A stretch of DNA of 64,000 nt, from the NCBI GenBank assembly GCA_005405945.1, contig BJHW01000001.1:1488001-1552000 (forward strand). Reading direction: 5' to 3'. Of the stretch, positions 20,452 to 30,007 are shown piece after piece (the first letter of the stretch is position 1; every line of letters starts with the position of its first letter). Origin of the DNA: Streptomyces violaceusniger. Its GTDB lineage: Bacteria > Actinomycetota > Actinomycetes > Streptomycetales > Streptomycetaceae. The notes below the pieces were generated by a model. The model made no database searches. It was not told the DNA's origin and saw only the letters and a list, made by a program, of their open reading frames with translations. Made by a program: the position numbers and the translations under genes.

Positions 20452-21096
20452 TCAGCCGACGCGGGCCACGGCCCGTACCGGGGCGCCGTCGGCGGCGGGG
20501 AGCCGCAACGGCAGCAGGGAGACCTCGATGGGCTCTCCCGCCGTCTGCGCGTCGAGCAGGGGGTCGAGACCGGTGAGGTTCTCGGCGATGACGGCGTGGG
20601 CGCCGCACAGGATCCGGTGGGCGGGGAGGTCGTCGGCGGGGGTGGCATCGACGCTCAGCGCGTCGATGCCGACGGTGCGGATCCCGGCGTCCACCAGGAG
20701 TTCGGCGGCCTCCGGGGTCAGATACGGATGGGCGAGGTAGTCGTCGTGGCCCCAGTGCCGCGACCAGCCGGTGGCCACGAGCACGATGTCCCCGCCCCGC
20801 GGTCGGTCCTCGAAGAGGGACGGTCCGAGCGGTGTCCGGGGCTCCGCGCCACGGGCGTCCACCACCACCGCCCGGCCCCAGAAGCGCTCCAGGGGCAGCC
20901 GGTCCAGGGTGGGCAGCGCGTCGTCGATGTGGAACGGGGCGTCGACATGGGTGCCGGACTGCGACCCCATGTCCAGGTGCAGCACGTTCACCCCGTCGGC
21001 GGCGACGCTCAGCGCCGGGGCGATGGCCACCTGCGGATCGCCGGGGTAGACCGGCATGCCCGTGGCCACGGGGACGGAGAGGTCGATGAGGCGCAC
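20452..21096 (-). CDS. Cyclase-family metal hydrolase (kynurenine formamidase-like)
   Basis: This 214-aa protein belongs to the cyclase/KynB family (PF04199). It has DLSVPVATGMPVYPGDP at the N-terminus and SQSGTHVDAPFH, a form of the family metal-binding motif HxGTHxDxPxH in which the first His is Ser. Members hydrolyse formylkynurenine, cyclic imides or isatin. The GTG start at 21096 is seven bases from the permease stop, so it is co-transcribed with the NCS1 permease. In this setting it may open an amide or cyclic amide imported by that permease. Confidence 0.82.
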   Translation of the reverse strand: MRLIDLSVPVATGMPVYPGDPQVAIAPALSVAADGVNVLHLDMGSQSGTHVDAPFHIDDALPTLDRLPLERFWGRAVVVDARGAEPRTPLGPSLFEDRPRGGDIVLVATGWSRHWGHDDYLAHPYLTPEAAELLVDAGIRTVGIDALSVDATPADDLPAHRILCGAHAVIAENLTGLDPLLDAQTAGEPIEVSLLPLRLPAADGAPVRAVARVG

Positions 21097-21103
21097 GGTG
21101 GCC

Positions 21104-22645
21104 TCACGCCCCTTCCGCCACCGCGGGCACGGGCGCGCCGGTCTCCGTGGTGATCGGCGGAACGGACGCGTCCGAGGCGCGGACCAGCCGCGGCCCCTCG
21201 GGCCCGTACACCTCGCGCGGCTCGGGGAAGAGCCACAGCAGCGCCAGATAGAGGAGCGAGGCGGTGGCCAGGCCCACCGGCAGCGAGATGTCCGCGCCGT
21301 CGGCCAGGTCGCCGCACACCCCGACGAACTGGCCGGGGACGTTGACGAAGAGCAGGGCGAGCACCGCCGCGGTCAGCCAGGCGCCCATGCCACGCCAGTT
21401 CCAGCCGTGGTGGAACCAGTAGCGGCCGCCGCGCTGGCGCCGGTTGAACACCTGGAGCGAATCGGGGTCGTACCAGCCGCGCCGGGTCACATAGCCGAGC
21501 ACCATGATGACCATCCAGGGGGCGGTACAGGTGATGATCAGCGTGGCGAAGGTGGAGATGGACTGGGACAGATTGGCGGCGAACCGGCCGAGGAAGATGA
21601 ACCCGATCGAGAGCACCCCGACGAACAGGGTGGCCTGCACCCGGCTGAACCGGGTGAACACGCTGGAGAAGTCAAGACCGGTGCCGTAGAGCGAGGTGGT
21701 GCCGGTGGACATGCCGCCGATGAGGGCGAGCAGGCACACCGGCAGGAAGTACCACCCGGGCGAGATGGCCAGCAGTCCGCCGACGTAGTTCGGCGCGCCC
21801 GCGTCCATGTACGGCGCGGCCTTCTCGGCGATGATCGAGGCGGTGGCCAGGCCGAAGAAGAACGGCAGGACGGTGGCGATCTGCGAGGCGAACGCCGCCG
21901 TGACGACCTTGCGGCGCGAGGTGTCGGCGGGGATGTAGCGGGCCCAGTCGCCGAGGAAGGCGCCGAAGGACACCGGGTTGGACAGCACGATCAGCGCCGA
22001 GCCGATGAACGCGGGCCAGAACCCGGCCGTGGACGCCGAGGGGAACGCCCCCTGGTAGCCGGGGTCGAAGTCCCCCGCGAAGGCGAAGAAGCCGAGGACG
22101 AACAGCGTGGAGGCCGCCACCACGGCGATCTTGTTGACGAAGAGCATGAACCGGAAGCCGTACACGCACACCGTCAGCACCAGCAGCGCGAAGACGCCGT
22201 AGGCGAGGGCGAACACCGCGTCGTTCTGGGGCACGCCCATCAGCCGGTGGGCGCCGCCGACCAGCGCGTCGCCGGAGGACCACACCGAGATGGAGAAGAA
22301 CGCGATGGCGGTGAGCAGCGACAGGAACGAGCCGACGATCCGCCCGTGCACTCCCAGGTGTGCCGAGGACGAGACCGCGTTGTTGGTGCCGTTGCACGGG
22401 CCGAACACCGCGAGCGGGGCGAGGATCAGGGAGCCGCCCACCACGCCGAGCACGGTGGCCGCCAGGCCCTGCCAGAAGGAGAGCCCGAAGAGGATCGGAA
22501 AGGCGCCGAGCACACAGGTGGCGAAGGTGTTGGCGCCACCGAACGCGACGCGGAACAGGTCGAAGGGGGTCGCGGTGCGGTCCGCGTCGGGGATGCGCTC
22601 GACCCCGTAGGACTCGACCTCGGTCAGTGCCGGGGAATCACTCAT
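21104..22645 (-). CDS. NCS1-family nucleobase/cation symporter (CodB/cytosine permease type)
   Basis: This 513-aa membrane protein has about 12 hydrophobic helices and NCS1 hallmarks: [22 protein letters not shown] before helix 1, [16 protein letters not shown] in helix 1, and [20 protein letters not shown] in the middle. NCS1 carriers take up purines, pyrimidines, allantoin, hydantoins or related nitrogen compounds with protons or sodium. Its ATG lies inside the end of the agmatinase-family gene (8-base overlap) and its stop is seven bases from the cyclase gene. It is the obvious importer for this operon's substrate. Confidence 0.9.
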   Translation of the reverse strand: MSDSPALTEVESYGVERIPDADRTATPFDLFRVAFGGANTFATCVLGAFPILFGLSFWQGLAATVLGVVGGSLILAPLAVFGPCNGTNNAVSSSAHLGVHGRIVGSFLSLLTAIAFFSISVWSSGDALVGGAHRLMGVPQNDAVFALAYGVFALLVLTVCVYGFRFMLFVNKIAVVAASTLFVLGFFAFAGDFDPGYQGAFPSASTAGFWPAFIGSALIVLSNPVSFGAFLGDWARYIPADTSRRKVVTAAFASQIATVLPFFFGLATASIIAEKAAPYMDAGAPNYVGGLLAISPGWYFLPVCLLALIGGMSTGTTSLYGTGLDFSSVFTRFSRVQATLFVGVLSIGFIFLGRFAANLSQSISTFATLIITCTAPWMVIMVLGYVTRRGWYDPDSLQVFNRRQRGGRYWFHHGWNWRGMGAWLTAAVLALLFVNVPGQFVGVCGDLADGADISLPVGLATASLLYLALLWLFPEPREVYGPEGPRLVRASDASVPPITTETGAPVPAVAEGA

Positions 22646-23599
22646 CCGTCTGCTCCCGCTTCCCTTGGAGTGCGAGCAGGCTGATCAGGTCGTAGGCGAC
22701 GTGGGAGGCGGCGACCGAGGTGATCTCGGCGTGGTCGTAGGCGGGCGCCACCTCCACCACATCCGCGCCGATCAGACGGCATCCGGCCAGGCCGCGCAGG
22801 ATCTCCAGAAGCTCGCGCGAGGTCAGGCCGCCCGCCTCGGGGTGCCGGTGCCGGGGGCGTGGGCCGGGTCGAGGCAGTCGATGTCGATGGAGATGTACAG
22901 CGGCCGGTCGCCGATGCGCTGGCGCAGCTGGTCGGCCACCTCGTCGGCGCCGCGCCGGTAGACATCGGCCGAGGTGACGATGCCGAAGCCCAGCTTCTCG
23001 TCCTCGGTGAGGTCCTGCTTGCCGTACAGCGGGCCGCGGGTGCCGACGTGCGAGAGGGCGGAGGTGTCGACGATGCCCTCCTCCACGGCCCGGCGGAACG
23101 GGGTGCCGTGGGTGTGCTCGGCGCCGAAGTAGGTGTCCCAGGTGTCGAGGTGGGCGTCGAAGTGGAGCACCGCGACCGGGCCGTGGCGCCGCGCGGCGGC
23201 GCGCAGCAGCGGAAGCGCGATGGTGTGGTCGCCGCCGATGGTGACCAGGCGGGTTCCTTCGGCCTGGAGGCTGCCCGCGGCGTCCTGGATGGTCTCGATG
23301 GCCTCGCCGATGTCGAAGGGGTTGACGGCGATGTCACCGGCGTCCGCCACCTGCTGGGTGGCGAACGGGGACACGTCCAGGCCGGGGTGGTAGGGGCGCA
23401 GCAGCCGGCTGGCCTCGCGGACCGCGGCGGGCCCGAAGCGGGCGCCGGGCCGGTAGGAGACACCGCCGTCGAACGGGACGCCCACCACCGCCACGTCGGC
23501 TCCCGCGACCTCGTCGAGGCGGGGCAGCCTGGCGAAGGTGGCCGGGCCGGCGAAGCGCGGGACCCGGGAGGAGTCGACGGGTCCTCGGGGTTCGGTCAT
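22638..23599 (-). CDS. Agmatinase/guanidinobutyrase-family ureohydrolase (frameshift near 22840)
   Basis: The corrected protein is 320 aa, the usual ureohydrolase length. It shows the manganese ligand motifs [24 protein letters not shown] and [18 protein letters not shown]. Just after the last motif a C4 run should be C5; the restored frame continues [15 protein letters not shown] and ends [10 protein letters not shown]. The family removes urea from agmatine, guanidinobutyrate or similar guanidino compounds. The neighbouring aldehyde dehydrogenase and permease would fit a guanidino or polyamine catabolic route. It is divergent from a PucR regulator that may control it. Confidence 0.87.
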
Positions 23600-23709
23600 G
23601 GTGTTGCAGTCCCTTCGTGACGTGCGCCGGTGGGGTCCGGTCGAGCGAGTGTGCACAGCGGGGGAACCGCGCGACAATCGTTGCTGAGACAAAGAGTTAG
23701 GCTCAATTT
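23600..23709. promoter_or_regulatory. Divergent promoter of the ureohydrolase operon and PucR gene
   Basis: The last 40 bases before the PucR start are AT-rich and contain two short inverted motifs, CAA-TCG-TTG (23675-23683) and TTG-CTGAGA-CAA (23681-23692). This is a plausible PucR operator or promoter, but no family consensus is firm enough to prove it. Confidence 0.4.
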
Positions 23710-25169
23710 GTGGTGAACAACAAAGAGCAGGGCGTGACGGTCGACGATCTGCTGTCGTATCCGGCCCTGCAGCTGCGGTTGATCGCGGGTGGCGCGGGGC
23801 TGCACCGCTCGGTGTCCTGGGCGCATGTGAGCGAGTTGGACGACCCCACGCCCTGGCTGCTGGGCTCCGAGATGATCATGACGACGGGGATAGCGATGCC
23901 CCGCTCGGCGGCCGGGCAGCGCGCCTATCTGCAGCGGCTGGACGACGCCGGGGTGGCCGCCCTGGCCGTCTCCGCCCAGCTGCGGATGCCCCCGCTGCGC
24001 CGCGCGTTCTTCGCCGCCGCCGAGGAGCGGGGCATGCCGGTCCTGGAGATCCCGCTGGCGGTGCCGTTCATGGCGGTGGCGCAGGAGGTGGCCGCCGCCG
24101 TCCAGGAGGACGCCCGCCACCGGCTGGGCGCCCAGTTGCAGGTGTTCGGCGCGCTGCGCTGGCTGACCTCGGAGAACCTGGACACCGCGACGCTGTTCGG
24201 CCGGCTGGAGAAGCTGTCCGGCTACGACATCTATCTGTGCACCCCGCAGGGGCGGCCGCTGCTGCCGGGTGTGCCCGCGCCCGACGCGTCGGTGATCCCC
24301 GGCTCGGCGGACGCCCCGCCGACCATCCCCGGTGGCTTCGCCCTCCCGGTCCCCTCCCCGGTGGCCCGGCGGGCTTCCTCATCGCCTTCGAACGCGAGGG
24401 CGCCCGCCCGGCGGGGCTCGCCGTGGTGCAGCACATCGCCACGGTGGCCGCCCTCCAGCTCGCCATGGTCCGCACCGAACGGGAGACGCTGCGCCGCGAG
24501 GGCGCGGAGATCCTCGCCGAACTGCTCCAGGGCGCCCTCGAACCCGCGGTGGCGCGCCGCCATCTGCTGCGCCACTCCATCGAGGGCGAGACCGTGCTGG
24601 CGGTGGTGAGGGGCGTCACCGAGGACGCCGTGCTGCGGGCGCTGGAGGACCAGCCGTGTCTGCTGCTCAAGCGCGGCGAGGACCGCTATCTGCTCGGCTC
24701 GCCCGACCTGGCTGAGGCGGTCGAGTCCCTGCCGGGTGTGGCCGCCGGGATGAGCCGCCCGTTCAGCCCCGGCTCCCCGCTGCGGATCGCCCAGCGCGAG
24801 GCGCTGTGGGCGGCCTCCCACGCCGTCGCGTCCGGCCGCGCCCTCGTGCGGTACGGCGACGATGTCACCGGCCGCTGGCTGCCCGACGACCCGGCCGCGC
24901 TCACCGATCTGGTCGAGCATGTGCTGGGCGAGGCGCTGCGCTACGACACCGGCCACGGCTCACGGCTGCTGACGTCGGTGCGCACCTGGATGGAGCGCGA
25001 CCGCCGCACGGACGAGGCGGCCGCGGCGCTCCATGTGCACCCCAATACGCTCGCCTACCGGCTGCGCCGCTTCCATGAGCTGACCGGCCGCGATCTGTCC
25101 ACCACCGGCGCGTTCGCCGAGGTCTGGCTGGCGATCCGGGCGGCGAGCCGGCTCGGTCTGCTCGACTGA
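23710..25169 (+). CDS. PucR-family transcriptional regulator (frameshift near 24365)
   Basis: The corrected protein is about 486 aa. The N-terminal PucR domain ([44 protein letters not shown]) is the purine-catabolism sensor type. The C-terminus is the PucR-type helix-turn-helix, [30 protein letters not shown]. Family members respond to nitrogen-compound catabolites. It is divergent from the ureohydrolase-permease operon and is its likely regulator. The GTG start at 23710 is followed by a second GTG, and either could be used. Confidence 0.88.
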
Positions 25170-25196
25170 GTGTGGCTCCCGGGGGGCGCTCGGCGC

Positions 25197-26003
25197 TCAG
25201 TGCGGGCGCCGGCCCCAGCAGGTGATGAGCGGGGCCGTGGTCACATCCATGCCCTCGCCGCGCAGCTGGTCCAGGTGGCGCTCGATCTCCTCCTCGGTGG
25301 CCAGGCCCCCCGCCACCAGTCGCCCGCGCAGCTGACGCACGGTGGCCGCCTCCAGCTCCCGGCAGGCCGGGGAGGTCAGCGGGAAGCAGCCCTCGGCGCG
25401 TACGTCGTGCAGCCCGGCGCCGCGCAGCAGGGCGGGCAGGGTGCGGCCGAAGGCGAGGTCCACACCGCGCTCGGCGAGCAGCGCGCGGAATCCGCGGCGG
25501 ATCCGGTTGGCCAGTTCCTCGGCCGGGCCGCGCTCATCGGGGCAGGCCAGCGGCTGGAGCGCCGGGTCGGCGTCCTCCAGCACCAGCCATCCGCCCGGCC
25601 GGACCGCCCCGGCCATCCGCCGCAGCGCCTCGGCCCGGTCGGGCAGGTGCACCAGCACCAGCCGGACGTGGACGAGGTCGAAGCCACCGCCCGGCGGCTC
25701 GTCGCTCGCCACGTCATGGCGCCGCACCTCGATCGGTCCGGCGGCCGGGCCGGACAGCTCGGTGAGCCAGGAGGTGTCGATGTCGGTCACCAGCACCTGC
25801 CCGCCGGGCCCGACCCGCTCGGCGAGGGCGGTGGGCACCGAGGGCCCGCCCGCTCCCACCTCCCAGCAGCGCCACCCGGTGGCCAGGCCGAGCTGGTCGA
25901 GGTGGTCCAGGGTCCAGGGGTCGAAGAGCTCGGCCAGCGCGTCGAAGCGCCGGCCGGCCTCGCGCTGCCGGTTGTCCAGCAGATAGCCGGTCTCGGATGT
26001 CAT
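25197..26003 (-). CDS. SAM-dependent methyltransferase
   Basis: This 268-aa class I methyltransferase has the SAM-binding block CWEVGAGGPSVPTALAERV, an acidic end of strand 2 (LVTDIDTSWL), FDLVHVRLVLVHLPD and a RPGGWLVLEDAD strand. Such proteins methylate small molecules or act on lipids or quinones; the acceptor is unknown. The ATG at 26003 overlaps the stop of the PucR gene by four bases, so the two are translationally coupled. This pairing with a regulator is more informative than the fold itself and suggests one small unit. Confidence 0.83.
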   Translation of the reverse strand: MTSETGYLLDNRQREAGRRFDALAELFDPWTLDHLDQLGLATGWRCWEVGAGGPSVPTALAERVGPGGQVLVTDIDTSWLTELSGPAAGPIEVRRHDVASDEPPGGGFDLVHVRLVLVHLPDRAEALRRMAGAVRPGGWLVLEDADPALQPLACPDERGPAEELANRIRRGFRALLAERGVDLAFGRTLPALLRGAGLHDVRAEGCFPLTSPACRELEAATVRQLRGRLVAGGLATEEEIERHLDQLRGEGMDVTTAPLITCWGRRPH

Positions 26004-27604
26004 GCGCCCCATCCTCCCGCGCCGGTCGCGGTCAGCGTGTCCAGGGCGGTGACGGCGACATGGAGCTGGGTGCGCTGCACACCGGACTCCAGATCGCGGC
26101 CGAGGAGCCGTTCGATGGTGTGCAGCCGCTGGTAGAACGCCTGGCGGGACAGGCCGATCTGTTTGGCGGCGATGGACTTGTTGCCCGCGGCGAGGTAGTG
26201 GCGCAGCGTGGTCAGCAGATCGCCCGCGTGCCGCTCGTCGTACTCGATCAGCCTGCCCAGCTGGTGCTCGACGTACCTTTGCACACGGATGTCGTCGCGC
26301 AGCGCGTACAACAGCTCGGGCAGTCCGACGTCGGAGGGCACGTGGAACGGCCGGTGCGGGGTGACGGGGCCGATGGCGTCCACGACCTCCTCGGCCTCCC
26401 GGAACGCCCGTGCCACCTGGTCGATCTCGGTCACTCCCGGCCCGACCGCCACCACCGCAGGCGCGCCCAGGGTCTCCTCGGTGAGCCGGCTGACCCGCTC
26501 CACCACCGGCTGCCAGGCGCTGGCCCGGGCCAGGGCGAGCAGCACCCCGGTCCGGTCCGGGGAGAGCCGCCCCACCAGGGCCCGAGTGCCGGAGCCCCGC
26601 AGGGCGTCGGCGAGCCGGTCGTCCAGGCCCGTCTCGTCGGCGGTGGCGCCGTGGTGGCCGATGGCGAGAGCGATGAGGCGGTGGCCGACGACCGGTATGC
26701 CGAGGGCCTCGATGCGGATGCGTGCCTCGGTGCGGCCGCGGTAGCTCCAGCCCAGCAGCTCCAGCAGGGCGCAGGTGTGGGCCTGGCGGTCCCACCGGGT
26801 GTGGCCGGTCAGCCGGGCGAGGGTGAGGGCGGTGGCGGCGCGTCCCAGGATCATGGTGTGTTCCGGGTCGGCCGCGGGGGCGGCCGCGTTCGGCACCGCC
26901 ACCAGCCGCCCCCAGCGCCGACCGTTGTGCTCGACGGGGGCCACCAGCCAGCCCTCCGGTCCGCTGGCCTGCACGGTGTCGGGGGTCGGCGTGGCGCGGG
27001 AGCGGCGCTGCCATGCCTCCAGGACCTGGCCGGCCGTGCCGCCCCCCGTACCGGAGAACACCGCGTGGTGCAGCAGGTTCTCCAGGACCACCGGGCGGCC
27101 CATCAGATCGGCGGCGGCGCGCACCAGCTCCTGCGGCTCGGCGTTGCGCAGCGTCAGCCCGGTGAAGATCTCATGCACCTGCTGGGAGCGGCGCAGCAGT
27201 TCGCCCTGTGCGTCGAGGATCAGCGCGTGGACGGTCTGGGTCACCTCGATGAAGCGGATGCCCCGGGACAGGACGATCAGGGGAAGGTCCCGGGCGCGGC
27301 AGGCGGCCACCAGGTCCGGTGGCACCTGCTGGTAGCGGCGGCCGAGCTCCACCACGAGCCCCGCGGCGCCGATGTCGGCCAGCTGGTCCACATAGCCGCG
27401 CAACCGGCTGGGGTCGTTGGGCTGGGGCATTCCCGTGGTCAGCACGAGCTCACCGCCTTCGAGGAACGAGGCGGGGTCGAGCAGCTCGGTGACGTGCACC
27501 CAGCGGACCGCACGGCCCAGCTGCTCCTCACCGGCCATCACACGGGGAAGTCCCGCGACGATGACGGGAAGACGCAGGACGTCGGCAACCGTGAGCAACG
27601 GCAT
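26000..27604 (-). CDS. PucR-family transcriptional regulator
   Basis: This 534-aa regulator starts at ATG 27604 with the PucR N-terminal domain (MPLLTVADVLRLPVIVAGLP, RWVHVTELLDPASFLEGGELVLTTG). A middle GGDEF-like/CdaR domain spans about residues 290-410. The C-terminal helix-turn-helix region is LRHYLAAGNKSIAAKQIGLSRQAFYQRLHTIERLLG. It reads toward a methyltransferase with a four-base overlap. The nearby amine oxidase operon upstream of its promoter is a possible target, in line with PucR control of nitrogen catabolism. Confidence 0.88.
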   Translation of the reverse strand: MPLLTVADVLRLPVIVAGLPRVMAGEEQLGRAVRWVHVTELLDPASFLEGGELVLTTGMPQPNDPSRLRGYVDQLADIGAAGLVVELGRRYQQVPPDLVAACRARDLPLIVLSRGIRFIEVTQTVHALILDAQGELLRRSQQVHEIFTGLTLRNAEPQELVRAAADLMGRPVVLENLLHHAVFSGTGGGTAGQVLEAWQRRSRATPTPDTVQASGPEGWLVAPVEHNGRRWGRLVAVPNAAAPAADPEHTMILGRAATALTLARLTGHTRWDRQAHTCALLELLGWSYRGRTEARIRIEALGIPVVGHRLIALAIGHHGATADETGLDDRLADALRGSGTRALVGRLSPDRTGVLLALARASAWQPVVERVSRLTEETLGAPAVVAVGPGVTEIDQVARAFREAEEVVDAIGPVTPHRPFHVPSDVGLPELLYALRDDIRVQRYVEHQLGRLIEYDERHAGDLLTTLRHYLAAGNKSIAAKQIGLSRQAFYQRLHTIERLLGRDLESGVQRTQLHVAVTALDTLTATGAGGWGA

Positions 27605-27702
27605 CTGGACGGACTCCCTCCGGATACCGCTCATCATCGCAGAGCCGGGCCGCCGCGCCCAGGGCCGTCGAACCGGGCCCGGACGCGGCGGCACCCGGCC
27701 CC

Positions 27703-27820
27703 AGAGCCTGTGTCATATCCCCGGCCGGGCGTGCGACGCCTGGCACGCTCCCCCAGCTACCGCTGGGAGGTGCCCCCTGATGCCGCACTCTGATCCGACC
27801 GGGGATATGACACAGGCTCT
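27703..27820. mobile_element. MITE-like element with 22-bp perfect terminal inverted repeats
   Basis: The ends 27703-27724 and 27799-27820 are perfect inverted repeats of 22 bases, beginning AGAGCCTGTGTCATATCC. The 74-base centre has no coding capacity but contains a hairpin, CCCAGC-TACC-GCTGGG. The size, the perfect ends and a GAGCCTGT-type terminus resembling Streptomyces insertion sequences suggest a miniature non-autonomous transposon. Its right end overlaps the stop codon of the amine oxidase gene by one base. A bidirectional terminator is the alternative reading. Confidence 0.6.
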
Positions 27821-29213
27821 CACGGACGGCGTGCGATGAGGTCGGCGATGGTGGCGATGGGTGAGGTACGGACACGTCCGCCCGCCTCGTGGCGGTCGGC
27901 GAGGCGATAGGCGGCGTACAGGCCGCGCACCCCCAGCCAGCGGAACGGCTCGGGCTCCCAGGTGCCCGGCGCGTGGCCGGTCCACGGCAGCCGGGTGAGC
28001 CGGGTGTCGCGGGCCAGGACCAGATCGGTGAGGGTGCGGGCGGCCAGATTGGTGGAGGTGACTCCGTGGCCGACGTACCCACCAGCCCAGCCGAGCCCGG
28101 TGGCCCGGTCCAGGCCGACCGTGGCGGACCAGTCGCGGGGCACGGCCAGCACCCCGCACCAGGCGTGGTCCACCCGGGCCCCGGCCGTCTGCGGCAGCAT
28201 CCGCTCCAGGGTCCGGGTGAGCTGGCCGATCGTCCGTTCGCCGACCCGCCCCTCGTGGTCGGTGCGCGAACCGAAGCGGTAGGGCACCCCGCGCCCGCCG
28301 ATCGCGATCCGGTCGTCCGCGGTGCGCTGGGCGTACATATGGCCGTGGGCGGTGTCCCCGAGGGTCTCCCGGCCCTCCCAGCCGATCTCCCGCCAGATCC
28401 GGGCGGGCAGCGGCTCGGTGACGATCATGGAGCTGTTCATGGGCAGCCAGGTGCGCCGCAGCCCCTTGAGGGACGCGGTGAACCCCTCGGTGGCCCGGAG
28501 GACGACGGGGGCCCGTACGGTGCCGTGCGCGGTGATCGCGCGGCCCGGTTCGATCGCGGTGACCGGGGACTTCTCATGGATGGTGACACCGAGCCGCTCG
28601 ACGGTGTCGGCGAGGCCGCGGACCAGGGCGGCCGGCTGCAACCGGGCGCAGTGCGGGGTGAAGGCGGCGGCGGTGACCCCGTCGATGCGGATGCGCGCCA
28701 CGGATTCGGCGGGGGTGAGCAGCACCGAGTCGGCCACTCCCCACTCATGGTCCTGTTCGACCTTGTGGCGCAGCCGGGTGGCCTGGGCGGGGGTACGGGC
28801 GACGCGCAGGGTGCCGCCCTTGACGATACCGGCGTCGATGCCCTCGCGGGCGGCCACGCCGATCACCTCGTCCACCGCCTCGTTCATGGCCCGCTGCCAG
28901 TCCAGGACCGCGGGTTTGCCGTAGGCCCTGGCCATCCGGTCGCGGGCACCGGGGATCAGCCCGGAGGCCCAGCCGCCGTTACGGCCCGAGGCGCCGAATC
29001 CGGCGAACTCGGCCTCCAGGACGGTGATCCGGAGACCGGGGTCGGCGTGTTTGAGGTAGTACGCGGTCCACAGCCCGGTCAGTCCGGCGCCGACGACGCA
29101 CACATCCGCGTCACGGTCGCCGGGCAACGCCGGGCGGGGGCGGGGAGTTCGGCGAACCAGTGGGCGACGCGGCCGTTGACCGGTGCCGGACGGCCGGCCG
29201 TGGTGGCGGTCAT
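27820..29213 (-). CDS. FAD-dependent amine oxidoreductase (DAO family; frameshift near 29127)
   Basis: The ATG at 29213 opens a corrected protein of about 464 aa. After a 33-residue leader the FAD site VCVVGAGLTGLWTAYYLKH appears, then EAEFAGFGASGRNGGW, a segment typical of gamma-glutamylputrescine oxidase-like and glycine-oxidase-like enzymes. The C-terminal GLGWAGGYVGHGVTSTNLAARTL closes the flavin site. The family oxidises amines or N-methyl amino acids to imines and hydrogen peroxide. It is the last gene of the MFS-HAD-DAO operon. Together with the aminoaldehyde dehydrogenase nearby it suggests amine breakdown, but the substrate is not shown. Confidence 0.85.
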
Positions 29214-29286
29214 GGATTCCCTTCGCGGCGAAGAGCGGTGGGGTGGCGGTGGGGGGCGGTGGCGGCGGAAGTGGCCGGGGCGAGGG

Positions 29287-29952
29287 TCAGACGCCGAGCA
29301 GTGGGGGCAGCTCGGACAGGTCCTTGATCTCCTCGTACGGCTGGAAGGCGTCCGAGCCGGGGAAGCCGTAGCGGTTCACCCAGATCCGCCGCATGCCCGG
29401 GTACCGCTTGGTCGGCATGATGTCGTACTCCCAGCCCTGGGCGGCGTGGATGATGTCCTCGGGGCCGCGGCCGGTGGCCGTCATGAGGTACTCGAACGCC
29501 TGCGGCAGCGGCTTGTAGGCACCGGCCTGCTCGGCGGTGAGCACATGGTCGAAGTCCACGCCGAGCGCCTCGACGGCGTAGGTGATCAGGTCGTCCTCGC
29601 TGTTGGAGAGGATCGCGATGTCGTACTCGCCCTTGAGGCGGCGCAGCGCGTCGGGGACCTCGCGGAAGGGGGTGAACTTCTTGATGGCCTCGATCAGCGC
29701 CTCGCCGTCCTCGTCCCGGTACTCCAGGCCGTGCAGCGTCATGACATTGCGCAGGGTGCGGCGGACGACTTCCCGGTAGGGCAGGTACTCGTCCAGGACG
29801 CCCTGGAAGCGCATCACATACGCGTCGTGGTGGAACCGATCGGGGTCGACACCGATCTCGGCGAGCCGGTCCTTGACGATCTCGTGGGTGGCGGTGCGGG
29901 TGTCGAAGTTGATGAGCGTGCGGTAGCAGTCGAAGGAGACCAGCTTGCGCAT
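29287..29952 (-). CDS. HAD-superfamily hydrolase, haloacid dehalogenase type II-like
   Basis: This 221-aa protein has the HAD motifs: SFDCYRTLINFD with the nucleophile Asp, ILSNSEDD with the motif II Ser, and AYKPLPQAFEYL with the motif III Lys. The last acidic motif is replaced by QGWEYDIMPTKRYPG. The DxYxT form of motif I is characteristic of 2-haloacid dehalogenases, but many relatives are phosphatases. It lies between an MFS carrier and an amine oxidase in one leftward operon, with 55- and 73-base gaps, so it probably handles a product of the imported compound. Confidence 0.83.
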   Translation of the reverse strand: MRKLVSFDCYRTLINFDTRTATHEIVKDRLAEIGVDPDRFHHDAYVMRFQGVLDEYLPYREVVRRTLRNVMTLHGLEYRDEDGEALIEAIKKFTPFREVPDALRRLKGEYDIAILSNSEDDLITYAVEALGVDFDHVLTAEQAGAYKPLPQAFEYLMTATGRGPEDIIHAAQGWEYDIMPTKRYPGMRRIWVNRYGFPGSDAFQPYEEIKDLSELPPLLGV

Positions 29953-30007
29953 GGGCGAATTCCTTTCCGCTGAAGGGGATTGGACGGTCTGACAGGTGGC
30001 GGGGACG

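Noticed and set aside
27703..27820. Simple bidirectional terminator
   Set aside because: The 22-base arms are 74 bases apart and the loop has its own hairpin. A mobile-element origin is favoured, though not proved.
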